DNA from: Gallionella sp.
Lineage (GTDB): Bacteria > Pseudomonadota > Gammaproteobacteria > Burkholderiales > Gallionellaceae
Assembly: GCA_028707275.1 (NCBI GenBank)
Contig: JAQTUP010000007.1
Coordinates: 1-64,000, forward strand
Reading direction: 5' to 3'
DNA length: 64,000 nucleotides
Shown piece by piece: positions 20,041 through 31,272 of the stretch (position 1 is its first letter; each line of letters begins with the position of its first letter). The notes under the pieces are model-generated. The model saw only the letters and a list, made by a program, of their open reading frames with translations. It ran no database searches and had not been told where the DNA came from. Position numbers and translations under genes: made by a program.

Positions 20041-21756
20041 CTATTCAGTTGCGCGGCGCATCGCGCCGTCAACCTCTGTTTCACCCAGACACCCGCGACT
20101 GACAGGGTCTGACAGGCTCAGTGGCGCGGGCAATTTGAGCAAACGATACAATTCAGTCAAATTATGGCGGTACAGCCGGTCAAAGCTTGCAACCGAATTG
20201 GCAGGATTGTAGTCCCCGAACCACCAGAACCAGTCTGAGCTTTCACACGAACAAAGCTGCTTATCGGCGGCCTCCTGTTCGGCAACGCTCAGGCGTCCGC
20301 TGGACATGACCATGTCGTAACTTTGCTTGGCCGCGCAAAGCAAGTCCCATGCACGATTCTTGTCTTCAGAGCCTATCCAGGTTGAAAAGTTACCATATAC
20401 CCAGCTGCCGGCGGCGATCGTCGGCAAACTGACCAAACGTGCACTGTCGGTGCGCAGAGGGGATAGCTTGATATAATCGCCATAGGTGCTGGTATTGATT
20501 TTCGGATGCGCCTCTAACTGGGCATATAACTCATCGAGAAAGTAAAAGCCGTTGTAGGGATAATATTCCCAGGCATTCTCACCATCGAGAATCACACTCA
20601 CCACAGGCGTTTCACCCTCGGGGGCGTGACGGGCGATGGTGTCGAGCTGATCCATGAAATGGGTCGCCGCATCGCGACCGTGCCAGCGCGAATATTCAAA
20701 ACCGATCAGGTCCGACAGCTTGTCGTCACGGAAAAAACACTGCAAACCATCGCCCCTTTTTTCCAGCCGATAAGGGCGATACAGGTATTGTCCCCGCTCG
20801 GGCACATTCATCTGTGAACGGCGCAAACTGTTGACCAGCACGCCTTCACCGCTGGCAACCCAGCCGCAACCTTCCTCGGCCATCACTTCGAGCGTTTCGA
20901 CAGAAATGGAGCCTTCGGCCGGCCACATGCCCTTCGGTTCACTGCCGAAGCGGGCTTTGTGACTGTTTTTGGCCAGCTGTATATGCCGGGTTACGCGCAA
21001 ACGCCCCTTCGGGTAATGCGGCGCCTTGGGCAATGGCGCATCCGGCATGGCTTCTTTTGCGCTGGCAAAATCGATCAGCAGGGGAGCCAAAGGATGGTAG
21101 TGCGGCGTTGCCGATATTTCGATCTGTCCGGATTCGGCCAGTTTGCGGTATCTGGGGATAATATCGCTGGTCAGTTCACCGATCAGATCAAACAATTGCC
21201 TGCGTTCATCAGCACTAAAGCCTTCGGCCTTGGTCATCAGGCGCGCGACCAGCTCATTTTCGCGACGCACGCTCTCTCCACACCAGGCTAAGTGATACCA
21301 GACCAGTAAATCGGCGATATACTGCCCGGACAGATAAGACAGGGCAGTTTGCCCGTCCGTTTGCAGCAACACAAACAAGTCCCAAAGGCGCTTATAGGCG
21401 GGGTATGGCGCGATCATCTTGGTGTGACTGCTGCGAAAACACGCATCGAGCGCAAGCTGCCTGTCCTCCTGCGACAACTCACAGGAGTTTTTATGTACCA
21501 GCAGGCGCAACAACGGATCGCGTATATTTCCTGTGGCAAACTGATCCGTATAATCTTCCAGCTGGTCGAGCAAGATAGGCACGAAATTCAACACGACACG
21601 CACCTTGGGATGGCGCTCTAAATGGTACGCCATGTCGGTGTAATCTTTGATGGCATGCAAATAGACCCATGGCAGGACGAAGTCGCCGCTGGCATAGTCG
21701 CGATAATCCGGCTGGTGCATATGCCAGAGAAATACTAAATCAAGGTTTTTTTTCAT
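20041..21756 (-). CDS. GH57 family alpha-amylase-like glycoside hydrolase
   Basis: 571 residues. GH57 motifs are in order: HMHQPDY near the N-terminus, GMWPAEGS with the probable nucleophile E281, GCGWVASGEGVL, and VSVILDGENAWEYY with the probable acid D391. GH57 enzymes include amylases, 4-alpha-glucanotransferases, branching enzymes and amylopullulanases. Length and lack of a signal peptide suggest a cytoplasmic amylase or transferase. Position between glgC and malQ fits storage-glucan turnover. Exact specificity is inference. Confidence 0.9.
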   Translation of the reverse strand: MKKNLDLVFLWHMHQPDYRDYASGDFVLPWVYLHAIKDYTDMAYHLERHPKVRVVLNFVPILLDQLEDYTDQFATGNIRDPLLRLLVHKNSCELSQEDRQLALDACFRSSHTKMIAPYPAYKRLWDLFVLLQTDGQTALSYLSGQYIADLLVWYHLAWCGESVRRENELVARLMTKAEGFSADERRQLFDLIGELTSDIIPRYRKLAESGQIEISATPHYHPLAPLLIDFASAKEAMPDAPLPKAPHYPKGRLRVTRHIQLAKNSHKARFGSEPKGMWPAEGSISVETLEVMAEEGCGWVASGEGVLVNSLRRSQMNVPERGQYLYRPYRLEKRGDGLQCFFRDDKLSDLIGFEYSRWHGRDAATHFMDQLDTIARHAPEGETPVVSVILDGENAWEYYPYNGFYFLDELYAQLEAHPKINTSTYGDYIKLSPLRTDSARLVSLPTIAAGSWVYGNFSTWIGSEDKNRAWDLLCAAKQSYDMVMSSGRLSVAEQEAADKQLCSCESSDWFWWFGDYNPANSVASFDRLYRHNLTELYRLLKLPAPLSLSDPVSRGCLGETEVDGAMRRATE

Positions 21757-21896
21757 AACGGGAAACCCCGCCGTTTAGCGGCAGGGCATATTGATTTTAA
21801 ACAAATACCGGCTAATTCGTCATTCTCGCCGAAGTGATACTCCGTTAATTTAACGGGTTCGCGCCTGACAAAAAAGCTGAGTCAACCGGCCGACCA

Positions 21897-23222
21897 CTAG
21901 CGAATACTGCGAACTTTCTGGCCGAGCATTTCGGGCGTAATCAGCGTGATTCCATTCGGGCTGACATGAAAGCGCTTGCGGTCTTCTTCCGGATTGAGCC
22001 CGACTTCCAGGCCGTCAGGAATATTGCAGTTTTTGTCGACAATCACACGTTTTAAAATGACGTGACGTCCGACATCGACATTGGGCAACAGCACCGAATC
22101 CTCGATGCTCGAATAACTATTGACGCGCACGTCAGAGAACAGCAGCGAACGCTTGACGACAGAACCGCTGACAATACATCCGCCTGATACCAGCGAGTCA
22201 ACGGCCATGCCGCGACGATCCGGTTCATCAAACACGAATTTGGCAGGCGGCAATTGTTCCTGGTAGGTCCAGATCGGCCATTCCTGATCATACATGTTCA
22301 GGTCCGGAATCACCTTGGTCATTTCCATGCTCGCTTCCCAATAGGAATCGATGGTTCCGACATCGCGCCAGTAAGGCACCTTGTCCTCGCCCATGCCGAC
22401 GCAGCTTTGTTCAAAGCCCTGCGCAAAGACGCGATATTTCTCCACCATATGCGGGATCAAATCCTTGCCAAAATCATGGGTGGACTGCGGATTATCGGCA
22501 TCGCGGATCAGCTGCTCGATCAAAAACTGGGTATTGAATACATAAATACCCATGCTGGCCAGGGATTTTTCAGGGTTCCCAGGTCTTGTGGGCGGATGTT
22601 CCGGCTTTTCGATAAATTCGATGACGCGGGAATCTTCGGCCACGCCCATCACGCCGAAGGCTGACGCTTCCTCAATCGGCACTTCGAGGCACGCCACCGT
22701 CATGTCGGCCTTTTTTTCCACGTGGAAGGCCAGCAATTTGCCGTAGTCCATCTTGTAGATGTGATCGCCGGCCAGTATGACGATGAAGTCGCACTTGGAC
22801 GCGCGAATAATATCCAGATTCTGGAAAACGGCATCGGCTGTACCGCGATACCACTGATCTTCGCTGATGCGCTGTTGCGCGGGCAGCAAATCGAGATACT
22901 CGTTAAATTGCCCGTTCAAAAATGACCAGCCGCGCTGAATATGCTGAATCAGGCTGTGTGATTTATATTGTGTCGCCACACCGATGCGGCGAATACCGGA
23001 ATTTACGCAGTTCGAAAGAACGAAATCGATGATACGAAATTTACCACCAAAAGGGACGGCGGGTTTGGCACGCCAGTTAGTCAATTCGTGCAGCCGACTG
23101 CCCCGGCCGCCGGCTAACACCATCGCATAAGTGTTCTTGGTCAAACGACTGACAAATCTCGGTTCAGGATCGCCAGCTGCCACATGGTATTTCTTTTTAA
23201 GATAACCCAACTCAACACTCAT
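21897..23222 (-). CDS. glgC: Glucose-1-phosphate adenylyltransferase (ADP-glucose pyrophosphorylase)
   Basis: 441 residues from the ATG at 23222, chosen because GGAGG lies 8 nt upstream; earlier in-frame ATGs (23267, 23243, 23237) have weaker sites. The nucleotide-binding loop is [14 protein letters not shown], with [15 protein letters not shown], the [12 protein letters not shown] motif and the C-terminal left-handed beta-helix. It makes ADP-glucose, the committed step of glycogen synthesis, and is normally allosterically controlled. It is divergent from glgB across 92 nt and heads glgC-GH57-malQ. The 140-nt gap after it holds a weak GC hairpin. Confidence 0.96.
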   Translation of the reverse strand: MSVELGYLKKKYHVAAGDPEPRFVSRLTKNTYAMVLAGGRGSRLHELTNWRAKPAVPFGGKFRIIDFVLSNCVNSGIRRIGVATQYKSHSLIQHIQRGWSFLNGQFNEYLDLLPAQQRISEDQWYRGTADAVFQNLDIIRASKCDFIVILAGDHIYKMDYGKLLAFHVEKKADMTVACLEVPIEEASAFGVMGVAEDSRVIEFIEKPEHPPTRPGNPEKSLASMGIYVFNTQFLIEQLIRDADNPQSTHDFGKDLIPHMVEKYRVFAQGFEQSCVGMGEDKVPYWRDVGTIDSYWEASMEMTKVIPDLNMYDQEWPIWTYQEQLPPAKFVFDEPDRRGMAVDSLVSGGCIVSGSVVKRSLLFSDVRVNSYSSIEDSVLLPNVDVGRHVILKRVIVDKNCNIPDGLEVGLNPEEDRKRFHVSPNGITLITPEMLGQKVRSIR

Positions 23223-23314
23223 CTTCCCATCCTCCATAGTCATATTTACCTTAATTGACGCAGCCATTATCGTTTACAATTACTCCACGACACAAGAACT
23301 AATGAGGAAATAAA

Positions 23315-25483
23315 GTGAATATTCTAATTGAATCTTTGTTACATGCGCGGCTTCATGACCCGTTTGCCTTGCTCGGTTTACATCAGGACGGAGCTGACTG
23401 GGTTATTCGCTTTTATGAGCCTCATGCCACACAAATTTCACTGTTAGAAAACGGCGAATCCTTAAAAAAAATTCATCCCGGCGGCCTGTTCGAATGGCGC
23501 GGCAATCACGCACCCCAGCGCCCCTACCGCCTGCATATTTCCCAGGGGCTGGCCTCGCGCGATGTCTGTGATCCTTACCAGTTTCCCTCGAATATAGCCG
23601 AACAGGATTTGCATCTGTTCAATGAAGGCCGCCTCCATCAGGGTTACCGCATGCTGGGTTCTCACGCCGTTGCCATCGACGATGTACAGGGCGTACGTTT
23701 TGCCGTATGGGCGCCCAATGCAGAGCGCGTGAGCCTGGTGGGGGAATTTAACAACTGGGACGGCAGGATTTATCCGATGCGCCTGCTGGGCGCCAGCGGC
23801 GTGTGGGAAATCTTCATCCCGCAAATACAGCCGCACGCGCTGTATCGCTATGAAATCCGCAACCGGGAAACAGGCCATATCCTGACCAAGACTGACCCCT
23901 ACGCGCAGGGCTTTGAATTGCGCCCGGGCACAGCGTCTCTTGCAGCTCCCGCTCACCAGCACAGCTGGCAGGATGCAGCATGGATGCAAAAACGAGGCGG
24001 GTGGGACTGGCTGCACGGCGCGGTCAATATTTATGAAGTGCATCCGGGTTCATGGAAACGTCATCCGGATGGCAGATTCTACAGCTACAGCGAACTTGCA
24101 GCCGATCTTGTGCCCTATGTAAAAAACATGGGCTACACGCACATCGAGCTGATGCCCGTCACCGAACATCCGCTGGATGAATCGTGGGGCTACCAGTGCA
24201 CGGGCTATTTCGCGCCCAGCAGCCGGTTTGGCTCGCCAGATGAATTGCGCCATCTGATCGACGCCTTCCATCAGGCCGATATCGGCGTCATTCTCGACTG
24301 GGTGCCGGCGCACTTTCCACAGGACAGCTGGGCCTTGGCGCGCTTTGACGGCACTTCATTATACGAGCATGAAGATCCGCGCTTAGGCTTCCATCAGGAC
24401 TGGGGCACGCATATATTCAATTTTGGCCGCAACGAGGTCAAATCATTTTTGATGTCCAGCGCACATTACTGGCTCTCCGAGTTCCACTTTGATGGCCTGC
24501 GCGTAGATGCGGTCGCCTCCATGCTGTATCTGGATTATTCGCGCAAGGCTGGCGAATGGATACCGAACAAATACGGTGGCCGTGAAAATCTCGAAGCCGT
24601 GGACTTTTTGCGCGAGATGAACATCATGGTGCACGATGAATTCCCCGGCGCACTGACCATGGCCGAAGAATCGACCGCCTGGCCCGGGGTGTCGCGCCCC
24701 GTCTACCTGGGAGGACTGGGCTTCTCAATGAAGTGGAACATGGGCTGGATGAATGACACGCTGGGCTATTTTGAACACGACCCGGTACACCGCAGATACC
24801 ATCACAACCGGCTGACCTTTGGTCAGATTTACGCCTACAGCGAAAACTTCGTGATGCCTTTCTCGCACGATGAAGTCGTCCATGGCAAGGGTTCGCTGCT
24901 ATCCAAGATGCCGGGGGACGCATGGCAAAAGTTTGCCAATCTGCGCCTGCTGCTGACCTATCAGATGACAAGTCCGGGCAAGAAGCTCAATTTCATGGGC
25001 AATGAAATTGCACAGGGACGCGAATGGCAAGCCAAATGGGAGTTGGAATGGTGGCAACTGGGGGATGAACGTCATCGCGGCATGCAAAATCTGACCCATG
25101 ACTTAAACCAGCTCTATCGCACCCTGCCCGCCCTGCATGAGCTGGATTTCCAGACAGAAGGGTTTTCCTGGATAGACTGCAACGATGCAGAAAAGTCGGT
25201 ATTGTCCTACCAGCGATGCGCACTCGATGGCTCGGCTGCAATCATCTGCCTGAATCTGACGCCGATTCCGCGCGTCAATTATCGGATCGGTCTGCCCGGG
25301 CTCGGACAATATCGCGAAGTGCTCAACAGCGATTCGACCTATTACGCGGGAAGCAATCTGGGCAATGCAGGCCTGATTCAGGCAGAAGCGATTCCCTGGA
25401 TGGGACAGCCCTGCTCGGCTGAAATATCCCTGCCACCTCTGGCCGGTATCATTTTAGTTGCGCAGTTAAATACCCCCGAATGA
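23315..25483 (+). CDS. glgB: 1,4-alpha-glucan branching enzyme (GH13)
   Basis: 722 residues from a GTG start with GAGGAAA upstream. An N-terminal carbohydrate-binding domain (CBM48; [20 protein letters not shown]) precedes the GH13 barrel. Catalytic residues are D398 in DGLRVDAV, E451 in TMAEEST, and the aspartate of [11 protein letters not shown]. It introduces alpha-1,6 branches into glycogen. It is divergent from glgC and is followed by pgi 59 nt later. This allows coordinated control of both arms from the shared intergenic region. Confidence 0.96.
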   Translation: MNILIESLLHARLHDPFALLGLHQDGADWVIRFYEPHATQISLLENGESLKKIHPGGLFEWRGNHAPQRPYRLHISQGLASRDVCDPYQFPSNIAEQDLHLFNEGRLHQGYRMLGSHAVAIDDVQGVRFAVWAPNAERVSLVGEFNNWDGRIYPMRLLGASGVWEIFIPQIQPHALYRYEIRNRETGHILTKTDPYAQGFELRPGTASLAAPAHQHSWQDAAWMQKRGGWDWLHGAVNIYEVHPGSWKRHPDGRFYSYSELAADLVPYVKNMGYTHIELMPVTEHPLDESWGYQCTGYFAPSSRFGSPDELRHLIDAFHQADIGVILDWVPAHFPQDSWALARFDGTSLYEHEDPRLGFHQDWGTHIFNFGRNEVKSFLMSSAHYWLSEFHFDGLRVDAVASMLYLDYSRKAGEWIPNKYGGRENLEAVDFLREMNIMVHDEFPGALTMAEESTAWPGVSRPVYLGGLGFSMKWNMGWMNDTLGYFEHDPVHRRYHHNRLTFGQIYAYSENFVMPFSHDEVVHGKGSLLSKMPGDAWQKFANLRLLLTYQMTSPGKKLNFMGNEIAQGREWQAKWELEWWQLGDERHRGMQNLTHDLNQLYRTLPALHELDFQTEGFSWIDCNDAEKSVLSYQRCALDGSAAIICLNLTPIPRVNYRIGLPGLGQYREVLNSDSTYYAGSNLGNAGLIQAEAIPWMGQPCSAEISLPPLAGIILVAQLNTPE

Positions 25484-25542
25484 CACTAATTGCAGAGCCA
25501 TCAGCCATGATGGCAAGTTTAATTGATCTTAAGATAATTACC

Positions 25543-27183
25543 ATGTCGACACTCACCTTATCTACTGCATGGCAGGCGCTGAGCGCGCATTACGCCACGA
25601 TCGAACCCTCTCACATGCGCCAGATGTTTGAAGACGATCCGGCGCGGTTTGACAAGCTGTCGGTAAAATTCGGCAACCTGCTGTTCGATTACTCGAAGAA
25701 CCGCGTCACTGAAGAGACCATGCAGCTGCTGGTCAAGCTGGCCGAACAAGCCGGGCTTCCCGCCTATATCGAACGTCAGTTCGAAGGCGAGAAGATCAAC
25801 AGCACCGAACAACGCGCGGTGTTGCATACCGCCTTGCGCAACCGCTCAAACCGTCCGGTTTTCGTGGACGGACAGGATGTCATGCCGGACGTTAACCGCG
25901 TGCTGGCACTGATGCGGGCCTTTAGCGATGCGGTGCGCAGCGGCAGACATACAGGACATACGGGGCGCGCCATCACCGATATCGTCAACATCGGCATCGG
26001 CGGTTCAGATTTGGGGCCTTTGATGGTCTGTGAGGCGCTCAAATACTGCGCGAGCACAAATCTGCGCGTGCATTTCGTCTCCAACGTGGATGCGACTCAT
26101 CTGGCCGAGACGCTTAAAAAGCTCGATGCTGCGACCACGCTGTTTGTCGTCAGCTCCAAGACATTCACCACACAGGAGACGCTCACCAATGCGCGTTCGG
26201 CACGCGCCTGGCTCATCAGCCACCTGGCTGATGAGGCGGCGGTGGCGAAACACTTTGCAGCGGTCTCGACCAATCTTAAAGCCACTGCCGCATTCGGCAT
26301 CAACCCGGATAATGTATTTGAGTTCTGGGACTGGGTGGGCGGACGTTATTCGCTCTGGTCGGCCATCGGCCTGCCCATCGCGCTGTTTGTCGGCATGGAC
26401 AAGTTCGAAGAATTATTGACCGGCGCGCATGCGATGGACGAACATTTTCGCACGACGCCGCTCAGACAGAATATTCCGGTACTGATGGGCATGCTGGGCA
26501 TATGGTATGGCAACTTTTTTGGCGCCAGTTCCAATGCGGTGCTGCCCTATGACCAGTACCTGCATCGTTTTCCGGCTTACTTGCAACAACTGGACATGGA
26601 GAGCAACGGCAAGGGCGTGGATCGCTGCGGTATCCCGGTAGATTACGATACCGGCATGGCGGTATGGGGGGAGGCCGGCACCAACGGTCAGCACGCCTTC
26701 TACCAGCTGATCCATCAGGGAACCCGCATGATACCGGCGGATTTTTTAGCCCCCATGCACAGCCAAAATCCTGTGGGGGACCATCACGCCATCTTGCTCG
26801 CCAACTGTTTTGCACAGACCGAAGCGCTGATGATAGGCAAGACCTCTGACGAGGCGCGCGCGGAACTGGCAGCGCAAGGTCTGCCGGCTGAGGCACTGGA
26901 GGCGCTGCTGCCACATAAAGTATTCCCGGGCAACAAGCCTACCAACACCCTGCTGTTCGACAGACTGGACCCGTACACCCTGGGCATGCTGATTGCACTC
27001 TATGAGCAAAAAGTATTCGTGCAAGGCATCGTGTGGAACCTGAATTCCTTCGACCAGTGGGGCGTGGAACTTGGCAAACAACTGGCCAGTAAAATCCTGC
27101 CCGAGTTGCTGGACGAATCGGTCAATGCTCGACACGACCCGTCAACCTCCAGGCTGATCGATTACTACCGCAAAAACCATTAA
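25543..27183 (+). CDS. pgi: Glucose-6-phosphate isomerase
   Basis: 546 residues from the ATG at 25543 ([13 protein letters not shown]), which aligns with known Pgi N-termini; an earlier in-frame start at 25480 overlaps glgB by 4 nt but adds an unrelated leader. Sugar-phosphate isomerase motifs [33 protein letters not shown] and the C-terminal [10 protein letters not shown] are present. It interconverts glucose-6-phosphate and fructose-6-phosphate and so feeds the glycogen genes beside it. Confidence 0.95.
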   Translation: MSTLTLSTAWQALSAHYATIEPSHMRQMFEDDPARFDKLSVKFGNLLFDYSKNRVTEETMQLLVKLAEQAGLPAYIERQFEGEKINSTEQRAVLHTALRNRSNRPVFVDGQDVMPDVNRVLALMRAFSDAVRSGRHTGHTGRAITDIVNIGIGGSDLGPLMVCEALKYCASTNLRVHFVSNVDATHLAETLKKLDAATTLFVVSSKTFTTQETLTNARSARAWLISHLADEAAVAKHFAAVSTNLKATAAFGINPDNVFEFWDWVGGRYSLWSAIGLPIALFVGMDKFEELLTGAHAMDEHFRTTPLRQNIPVLMGMLGIWYGNFFGASSNAVLPYDQYLHRFPAYLQQLDMESNGKGVDRCGIPVDYDTGMAVWGEAGTNGQHAFYQLIHQGTRMIPADFLAPMHSQNPVGDHHAILLANCFAQTEALMIGKTSDEARAELAAQGLPAEALEALLPHKVFPGNKPTNTLLFDRLDPYTLGMLIALYEQKVFVQGIVWNLNSFDQWGVELGKQLASKILPELLDESVNARHDPSTSRLIDYYRKNH

Positions 27184-27218
27184 CCTTAAAAATCGGCTAT
27201 CCGGGATTTCAAGGTTAA
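27180..27218 (+). terminator. Inverted repeat after pgi
   Basis: TTAACCTTAAAAATC and GATTTCAAGGTTAA form an imperfect stem starting at the pgi stop codon. There is no T-run, so it is only a possible terminator. Confidence 0.35.
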
Positions 27219-27286
27219 ACCCGCCGGTCTAAAAAAGGCCGTCGAGCTGTTCGGCGAGGCTCCAACTTTCCCGGTAATGGCACATC

Positions 27287-28486
27287 ATGCTGCTCTATGA
27301 TCTGATCCGACTGACGACGTCCAGCTTCCTTGCCTACCGGCTGCGCAGTTTCCTGACAGGATTGGGCATCGCCATCGGGATTACGGCGGTGATTCTGCTC
27401 ACGTCGATAGGCGAAGGGCTGCACCAGTTCGTGCTGTCCGAATTTTCCCAGTTTGGCACCAATTTAATCGCCATCCAGCCGGGCAAAACGCAGACACAAG
27501 GGGGAAACGTCGGCATATTCGGTTCGGTCAAGACGATTTCCATCGAAGATGCACAGGCCTTGCGTCGTTTGCCGAATATCGAATTCGTCAATCCCAGCGT
27601 GACAGGCAATGCCGAGTTGCGAGCCTATGGCAAAACGCGCCGCACCACGGTAATAGGCGCCGGACACGACCTGCCCCGCGTGCTGACAAGTGTGGTGCAG
27701 ACCGGCAGTTTTTTGCCCGATGACGATCCGACTCAGGCGCGCGCACAGGTGGTGCTGGGCTCAAAAGTGCGTCAGGAGTTGTTTGCAGGAGTGAACCCGC
27801 TGGGCAGCTATTTGCGTATCGGCGGCCAACGCTATCGAGTGATCGGCGTGATGGAACCCAAGGGGCAGATGCTGGGCTTCGATATGGACGATACCGTGTT
27901 CATTCCGGCCGCACGCGCGCTGGAGCTGTTCAATCGTCCAGGCTTGATGGAAATCCAGTTAAGCTACAACGCCCGCGCGGACCTGAATGGCATCGTGCGC
28001 TCGATTACCGCCTTGCTCAAGGAGCGCCACGGACGGGAAGATTTCACACTGATCCCACAGGAAAAAGCGCTGGAAGTGCTGGGCTCCGTGCTGGACGTCA
28101 TCACCTTCGCGGTAGGCGCATTAGGCGGAATTTCGCTCCTGGTAGGCGGGGTGGGCATCCTGACCATCATGACCATGGCCGTCTCCGAGCGCACCGCCGA
28201 AATCGGCCTGCTGCGCGCGCTGGGCGCGAGGGAGAGTCAGGTTCTCACGCTGTTTCTCGGGGAAGCCATCCTGCTCTCGGCATTGGGCGGATTAGCCGGA
28301 CTGGCATTAGGGGTCGGCATCGCACAAGGATTACACCTTCTGTTTCCGGCGCTGCCCGTTCATACGCCCTGGCTGTTTGCCGTCCTGGCAGAATTAAGTG
28401 CGGTGAGCATAGGCCTGGCGGCCGGGGTCATGCCCGCCCGTCGCGCCGCGCGCCTTGATCCGGTCGAAGCACTGAGGACAGAGTGA
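27287..28486 (+). CDS. MacB-type ABC transporter permease, without partners nearby
   Basis: 399 residues. One N-terminal membrane helix (about 20-45; FLTGLGIAIGITAVILLTSIGEG), a large periplasmic MacB core domain (about 50-250), then three membrane helices of the FtsX domain with VSERTAEIGLLRALGA in between and a final PARRAARLDPVEALRTE. Such permeases work with a separate ATPase and often a periplasmic adaptor to export lipoproteins, peptides or antibiotics. Neither partner is adjacent: pgi is upstream and aspC downstream, overlapping only by non-coding leader. The substrate is unknown. Confidence 0.85.
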   Translation: MLLYDLIRLTTSSFLAYRLRSFLTGLGIAIGITAVILLTSIGEGLHQFVLSEFSQFGTNLIAIQPGKTQTQGGNVGIFGSVKTISIEDAQALRRLPNIEFVNPSVTGNAELRAYGKTRRTTVIGAGHDLPRVLTSVVQTGSFLPDDDPTQARAQVVLGSKVRQELFAGVNPLGSYLRIGGQRYRVIGVMEPKGQMLGFDMDDTVFIPAARALELFNRPGLMEIQLSYNARADLNGIVRSITALLKERHGREDFTLIPQEKALEVLGSVLDVITFAVGALGGISLLVGGVGILTIMTMAVSERTAEIGLLRALGARESQVLTLFLGEAILLSALGGLAGLALGVGIAQGLHLLFPALPVHTPWLFAVLAELSAVSIGLAAGVMPARRAARLDPVEALRTE

Positions 28487-28530
28487 AGAACTCTCAGGCT
28501 GGCAGCGGTAGCTGGCAGCTGATAGCTGGG

Positions 28531-28538
28531 TGTATAAT
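28531..28538 (+). promoter_or_regulatory. Possible extended -10 of the aspC promoter
   Basis: TGTATAAT is a perfect extended -10 box 35 nt before the aspC GTG. No good -35 is seen at 17 nt, which extended -10 promoters tolerate. The bases just upstream (28501-28528) are heptanucleotide repeats GGCAGCG, GTAGCTG, GCAGCTG, ATAGCTG. Confidence 0.4.
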
Positions 28539-28572
28539 TCGCGCTACTCTCCATATTCCAAGGAAACATATC

Positions 28573-29769
28573 GTGTCACTCTCGAAACGCGTACAAGCCA
28601 TCAAACCCTCCCCTACTCTTGCGGTCACGGCTCGCGCCGCCAAGCTCAAGGCTGAAGGCCGGGACATCATAGGCTTGGGGACGGGAGAACCTGATTTCGA
28701 CACCCCGCAACACATCAAGGATGCGGCGATTGCCGCCATCAATGCAGGGTTTACCAAATACACGGCGGTCGGCGGCACGCCATCACTCAAGGCGGCTATC
28801 ATCGCCAAATTAAAACGCGATAACGGCTTAAGCTACACCGCCAAACAGATTCTCGTCTCCTGCGGCGGCAAGCAAAGCTTCTTCAATCTGGTGTTGTCCA
28901 CCATCGATCCGGGCGATGAAGTCATCATTCCGGCGCCTTACTGGGTGTCATATCCTGACATCGTGATTATCGCCGAAGGCACACCCGTCATCGTCCATGC
29001 GGATATCGAACAGGGCTTCAAATTGACCCCCGCTCAACTGGAAGCCGCGATCACCCCGAAGACAAAAATGCTGGTCATCAACAGCCCAAGCAATCCGTCG
29101 GGCGCCGTGTACACCCTGGAGGATCTCAAGGCATTAGGCGAGGTGCTGCGACAGCACCCGAATATCCTGATCGCGACCGACGACATGTACGAGCACATCG
29201 CGTTAACCGATGAGAAGTTTGTCAATATTCTCGACGCCTGCCCCGACCTGTATCCGCGCACCATGGTACTCAACGGCGTATCCAAGGCCTACGCGATGAC
29301 CGGCTGGCGCATCGGCTATGCGGCAGGACCCGAGGCCATCATCACCGCGATGGAAAACGTGCAGTCGCAAAGCACTTCCAACCCGACCTCGATTTCTCAG
29401 GTGGCCGCCGAGGCTGCACTCAACGGCGACCAGCTGTGCATAGCCCCCATGATCAAGGCGTTCCGCGAGCGCCATGTATTCGTGGTGAACGAGCTGAACA
29501 CTATCCCGGGTTTGAGTTGCCTGATGGCCGGCGGCGCATTTTATGCGTTCCCGGACGCACGCGCGGCCATCCACACGCTGCATCAGGCGGGCATCATCAC
29601 GGACGCGACCGACATCGCGCTGGCCGAGTATCTGCTGGTAAAAGCCGGCGTCGCGGTCGTACCGGGATCAGCGTTTGGCAGCGAAGGTTACATCCGCCTG
29701 TCATTCGCCACCTCGATGGATAATCTGCAACAAGCCTTGCAACGCATCAAGAAGGCACTGACGCTCTAA
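28573..29769 (+). CDS. aspC: Class I aminotransferase, aspartate aminotransferase-like
   Basis: 398 residues from a GTG at 28573, with AAGGAAA 8 nt upstream. The protein begins SLSKRVQAIKPSPTLAVTARA as Ib-subgroup aspartate aminotransferases do. The PLP-binding lysine is in NGVSKAYAMTGWRIGY; NSPSNPSGAVY and the C-terminal YIRLSFATS bind cofactor phosphate and substrate carboxylate. It interconverts aspartate and oxaloacetate with glutamate; many of this subgroup also act on prephenate. It is monocistronic here. Confidence 0.92.
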   Translation: MSLSKRVQAIKPSPTLAVTARAAKLKAEGRDIIGLGTGEPDFDTPQHIKDAAIAAINAGFTKYTAVGGTPSLKAAIIAKLKRDNGLSYTAKQILVSCGGKQSFFNLVLSTIDPGDEVIIPAPYWVSYPDIVIIAEGTPVIVHADIEQGFKLTPAQLEAAITPKTKMLVINSPSNPSGAVYTLEDLKALGEVLRQHPNILIATDDMYEHIALTDEKFVNILDACPDLYPRTMVLNGVSKAYAMTGWRIGYAAGPEAIITAMENVQSQSTSNPTSISQVAAEAALNGDQLCIAPMIKAFRERHVFVVNELNTIPGLSCLMAGGAFYAFPDARAAIHTLHQAGIITDATDIALAEYLLVKAGVAVVPGSAFGSEGYIRLSFATSMDNLQQALQRIKKALTL

Positions 29770-29842
29770 CCTTCTTTAGCACCGGTATTCCGCGCACAAC
29801 TGTTTTTCGGCATCAAGAAATTCCAGCCCAAGGAGACGCGCC

Positions 29843-31195
29843 ATGATCCGTCTGACTCGTAAGGTATTTACCGATCTTGCCATCTGGATGACGGGTCTCG
29901 GCCTGATGATGGGGCTCGTCTTCCCGTTTTTTGTGGTCATGATGGGCGTGGAATCCGGCCACGTGCTGACTCCCTGGTTTTTCGCGGCGACCATGACGGC
30001 GGGCTTCATTGTCGGCGGCGCAAACATCTGGCTGGCTCGCGAGGTTGTCGGCAGCAGGCTGCGTACACTGGCCGATCACATGAAAATGGTCGAAACCAGC
30101 CTCAGGGAAATATCGCGGACAGGCAATCTGGAGCAATGCGCACCCGAGACCTGTTTCATTACCGTGGATTCCAATGACGAACTGGGCGAAAGCGGCAGAG
30201 CCTTCAATTATCTTATCGAGGCGCTTGCGGCGTTGCACCGGAGCGATGCCGCCGTGCGCGCCTTTACCGGCATGCTCTCCAGCCAGCTGGAGCTGGAGAC
30301 CCTGACCACCCAGGCGCTTCAACAACTGTTGCAACATACGAATGCAAACGCGGGGGCTCTTTTGATCGCCTCGGGCGGCGAGCTGAAGATCGGAGCATCC
30401 CAGGGGATACGCACCCCCGCTGCCATCGTCGACAGCGACCACGTCCGGCGCGCGTTGCAGACCGGAAGTCGGCTGAGCGTGGCACTGCCTGACGACGTGG
30501 CTGTTGAAGGCGTTCTGACAGATTTCCGGCCGCGCGAAGTGCTGGTCGAACCGATATTCTACAAGGGCGTAGCACTCGGCGTGATCGTCCTGGCCAGCGC
30601 CGCCGGGTTTTCCGATGAAGTAAAGTCTCGCCTCGACCTGTTCTGCCAGGGCATGGCGCTTGCGCTCAATAACGCCCTGACCCACGACAGACTGCAAAAA
30701 ATTGCGGCGCTCGATCCTCTGACCGGCATCTATAACCGCCGTTTCGGCATGGCAAGGCTAAGCGAGGAATTTGGCCGGGCGGTTCGCGCGACAACCCCTG
30801 TAGGGGTGTTGATGTTCGATATCGATCATTTCAAGAAGGTCAACGACACCTACGGACATCTTGCAGGTGACCGGGTTCTGATTCAGGTCGCAAAGACTGC
30901 AAGGGCAGCCCTCAGAGAAGGGGACATTCTCATGCGTTACGGTGGCGAGGAATTCCTGATCATCCTCCCCGGCGCTTCAAAGGAAGACTCGCTAGGTGTC
31001 GGCGAGAAGCTGCGGCGCATGGTGGAGGATAGTTCGGTCGCGGATGGCGACCAGGTCATCCGCGTCACGATCAGTGTCGGGGCAACCTCCTATCCGGAGT
31101 TTGAGGTGACGGCCGATCAGGAACTTGTCAAACGCGCCGACGAGGCGCTCTACCAGGCAAAGGAAACCGGCCGAAACAAGGTGATTGCAGGCTGA
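29843..31195 (+). CDS. Membrane diguanylate cyclase (HAMP-GAF-GGDEF)
   Basis: 450 residues from an ATG with AAGGAGA upstream. Two membrane helices lie at about 12-65 with almost no periplasmic loop. A HAMP-like segment (about 66-130), a GAF-like domain (about 140-275) and a GGDEF domain (about 285-450) follow. The active-site motif is GGEEF, with the inhibitory I-site REGD in place, and LDPLTGIYNRR and DIDHFKKVNDTYGH are intact. It should make c-di-GMP and be product-inhibited. It begins a signalling cluster and is 77 nt from the binding-protein gene. Confidence 0.9.
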   Translation: MIRLTRKVFTDLAIWMTGLGLMMGLVFPFFVVMMGVESGHVLTPWFFAATMTAGFIVGGANIWLAREVVGSRLRTLADHMKMVETSLREISRTGNLEQCAPETCFITVDSNDELGESGRAFNYLIEALAALHRSDAAVRAFTGMLSSQLELETLTTQALQQLLQHTNANAGALLIASGGELKIGASQGIRTPAAIVDSDHVRRALQTGSRLSVALPDDVAVEGVLTDFRPREVLVEPIFYKGVALGVIVLASAAGFSDEVKSRLDLFCQGMALALNNALTHDRLQKIAALDPLTGIYNRRFGMARLSEEFGRAVRATTPVGVLMFDIDHFKKVNDTYGHLAGDRVLIQVAKTARAALREGDILMRYGGEEFLIILPGASKEDSLGVGEKLRRMVEDSSVADGDQVIRVTISVGATSYPEFEVTADQELVKRADEALYQAKETGRNKVIAG

Positions 31196-31272
31196 TGTCC
31201 CCCCTGCTGATTCAGGCCGAATTGGCACCACGCTACCCCATTACAGAAAACAACCCGCAGGAGAAGTGAATC

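Noticed and set aside
28483..28572. Longer aspC start at 28483 overlapping the permease gene
   Set aside because: The leader would encode heptanucleotide repeats and a promoter-like TATAAT; the GTG at 28573 has a better ribosome-binding site and matches the family start.
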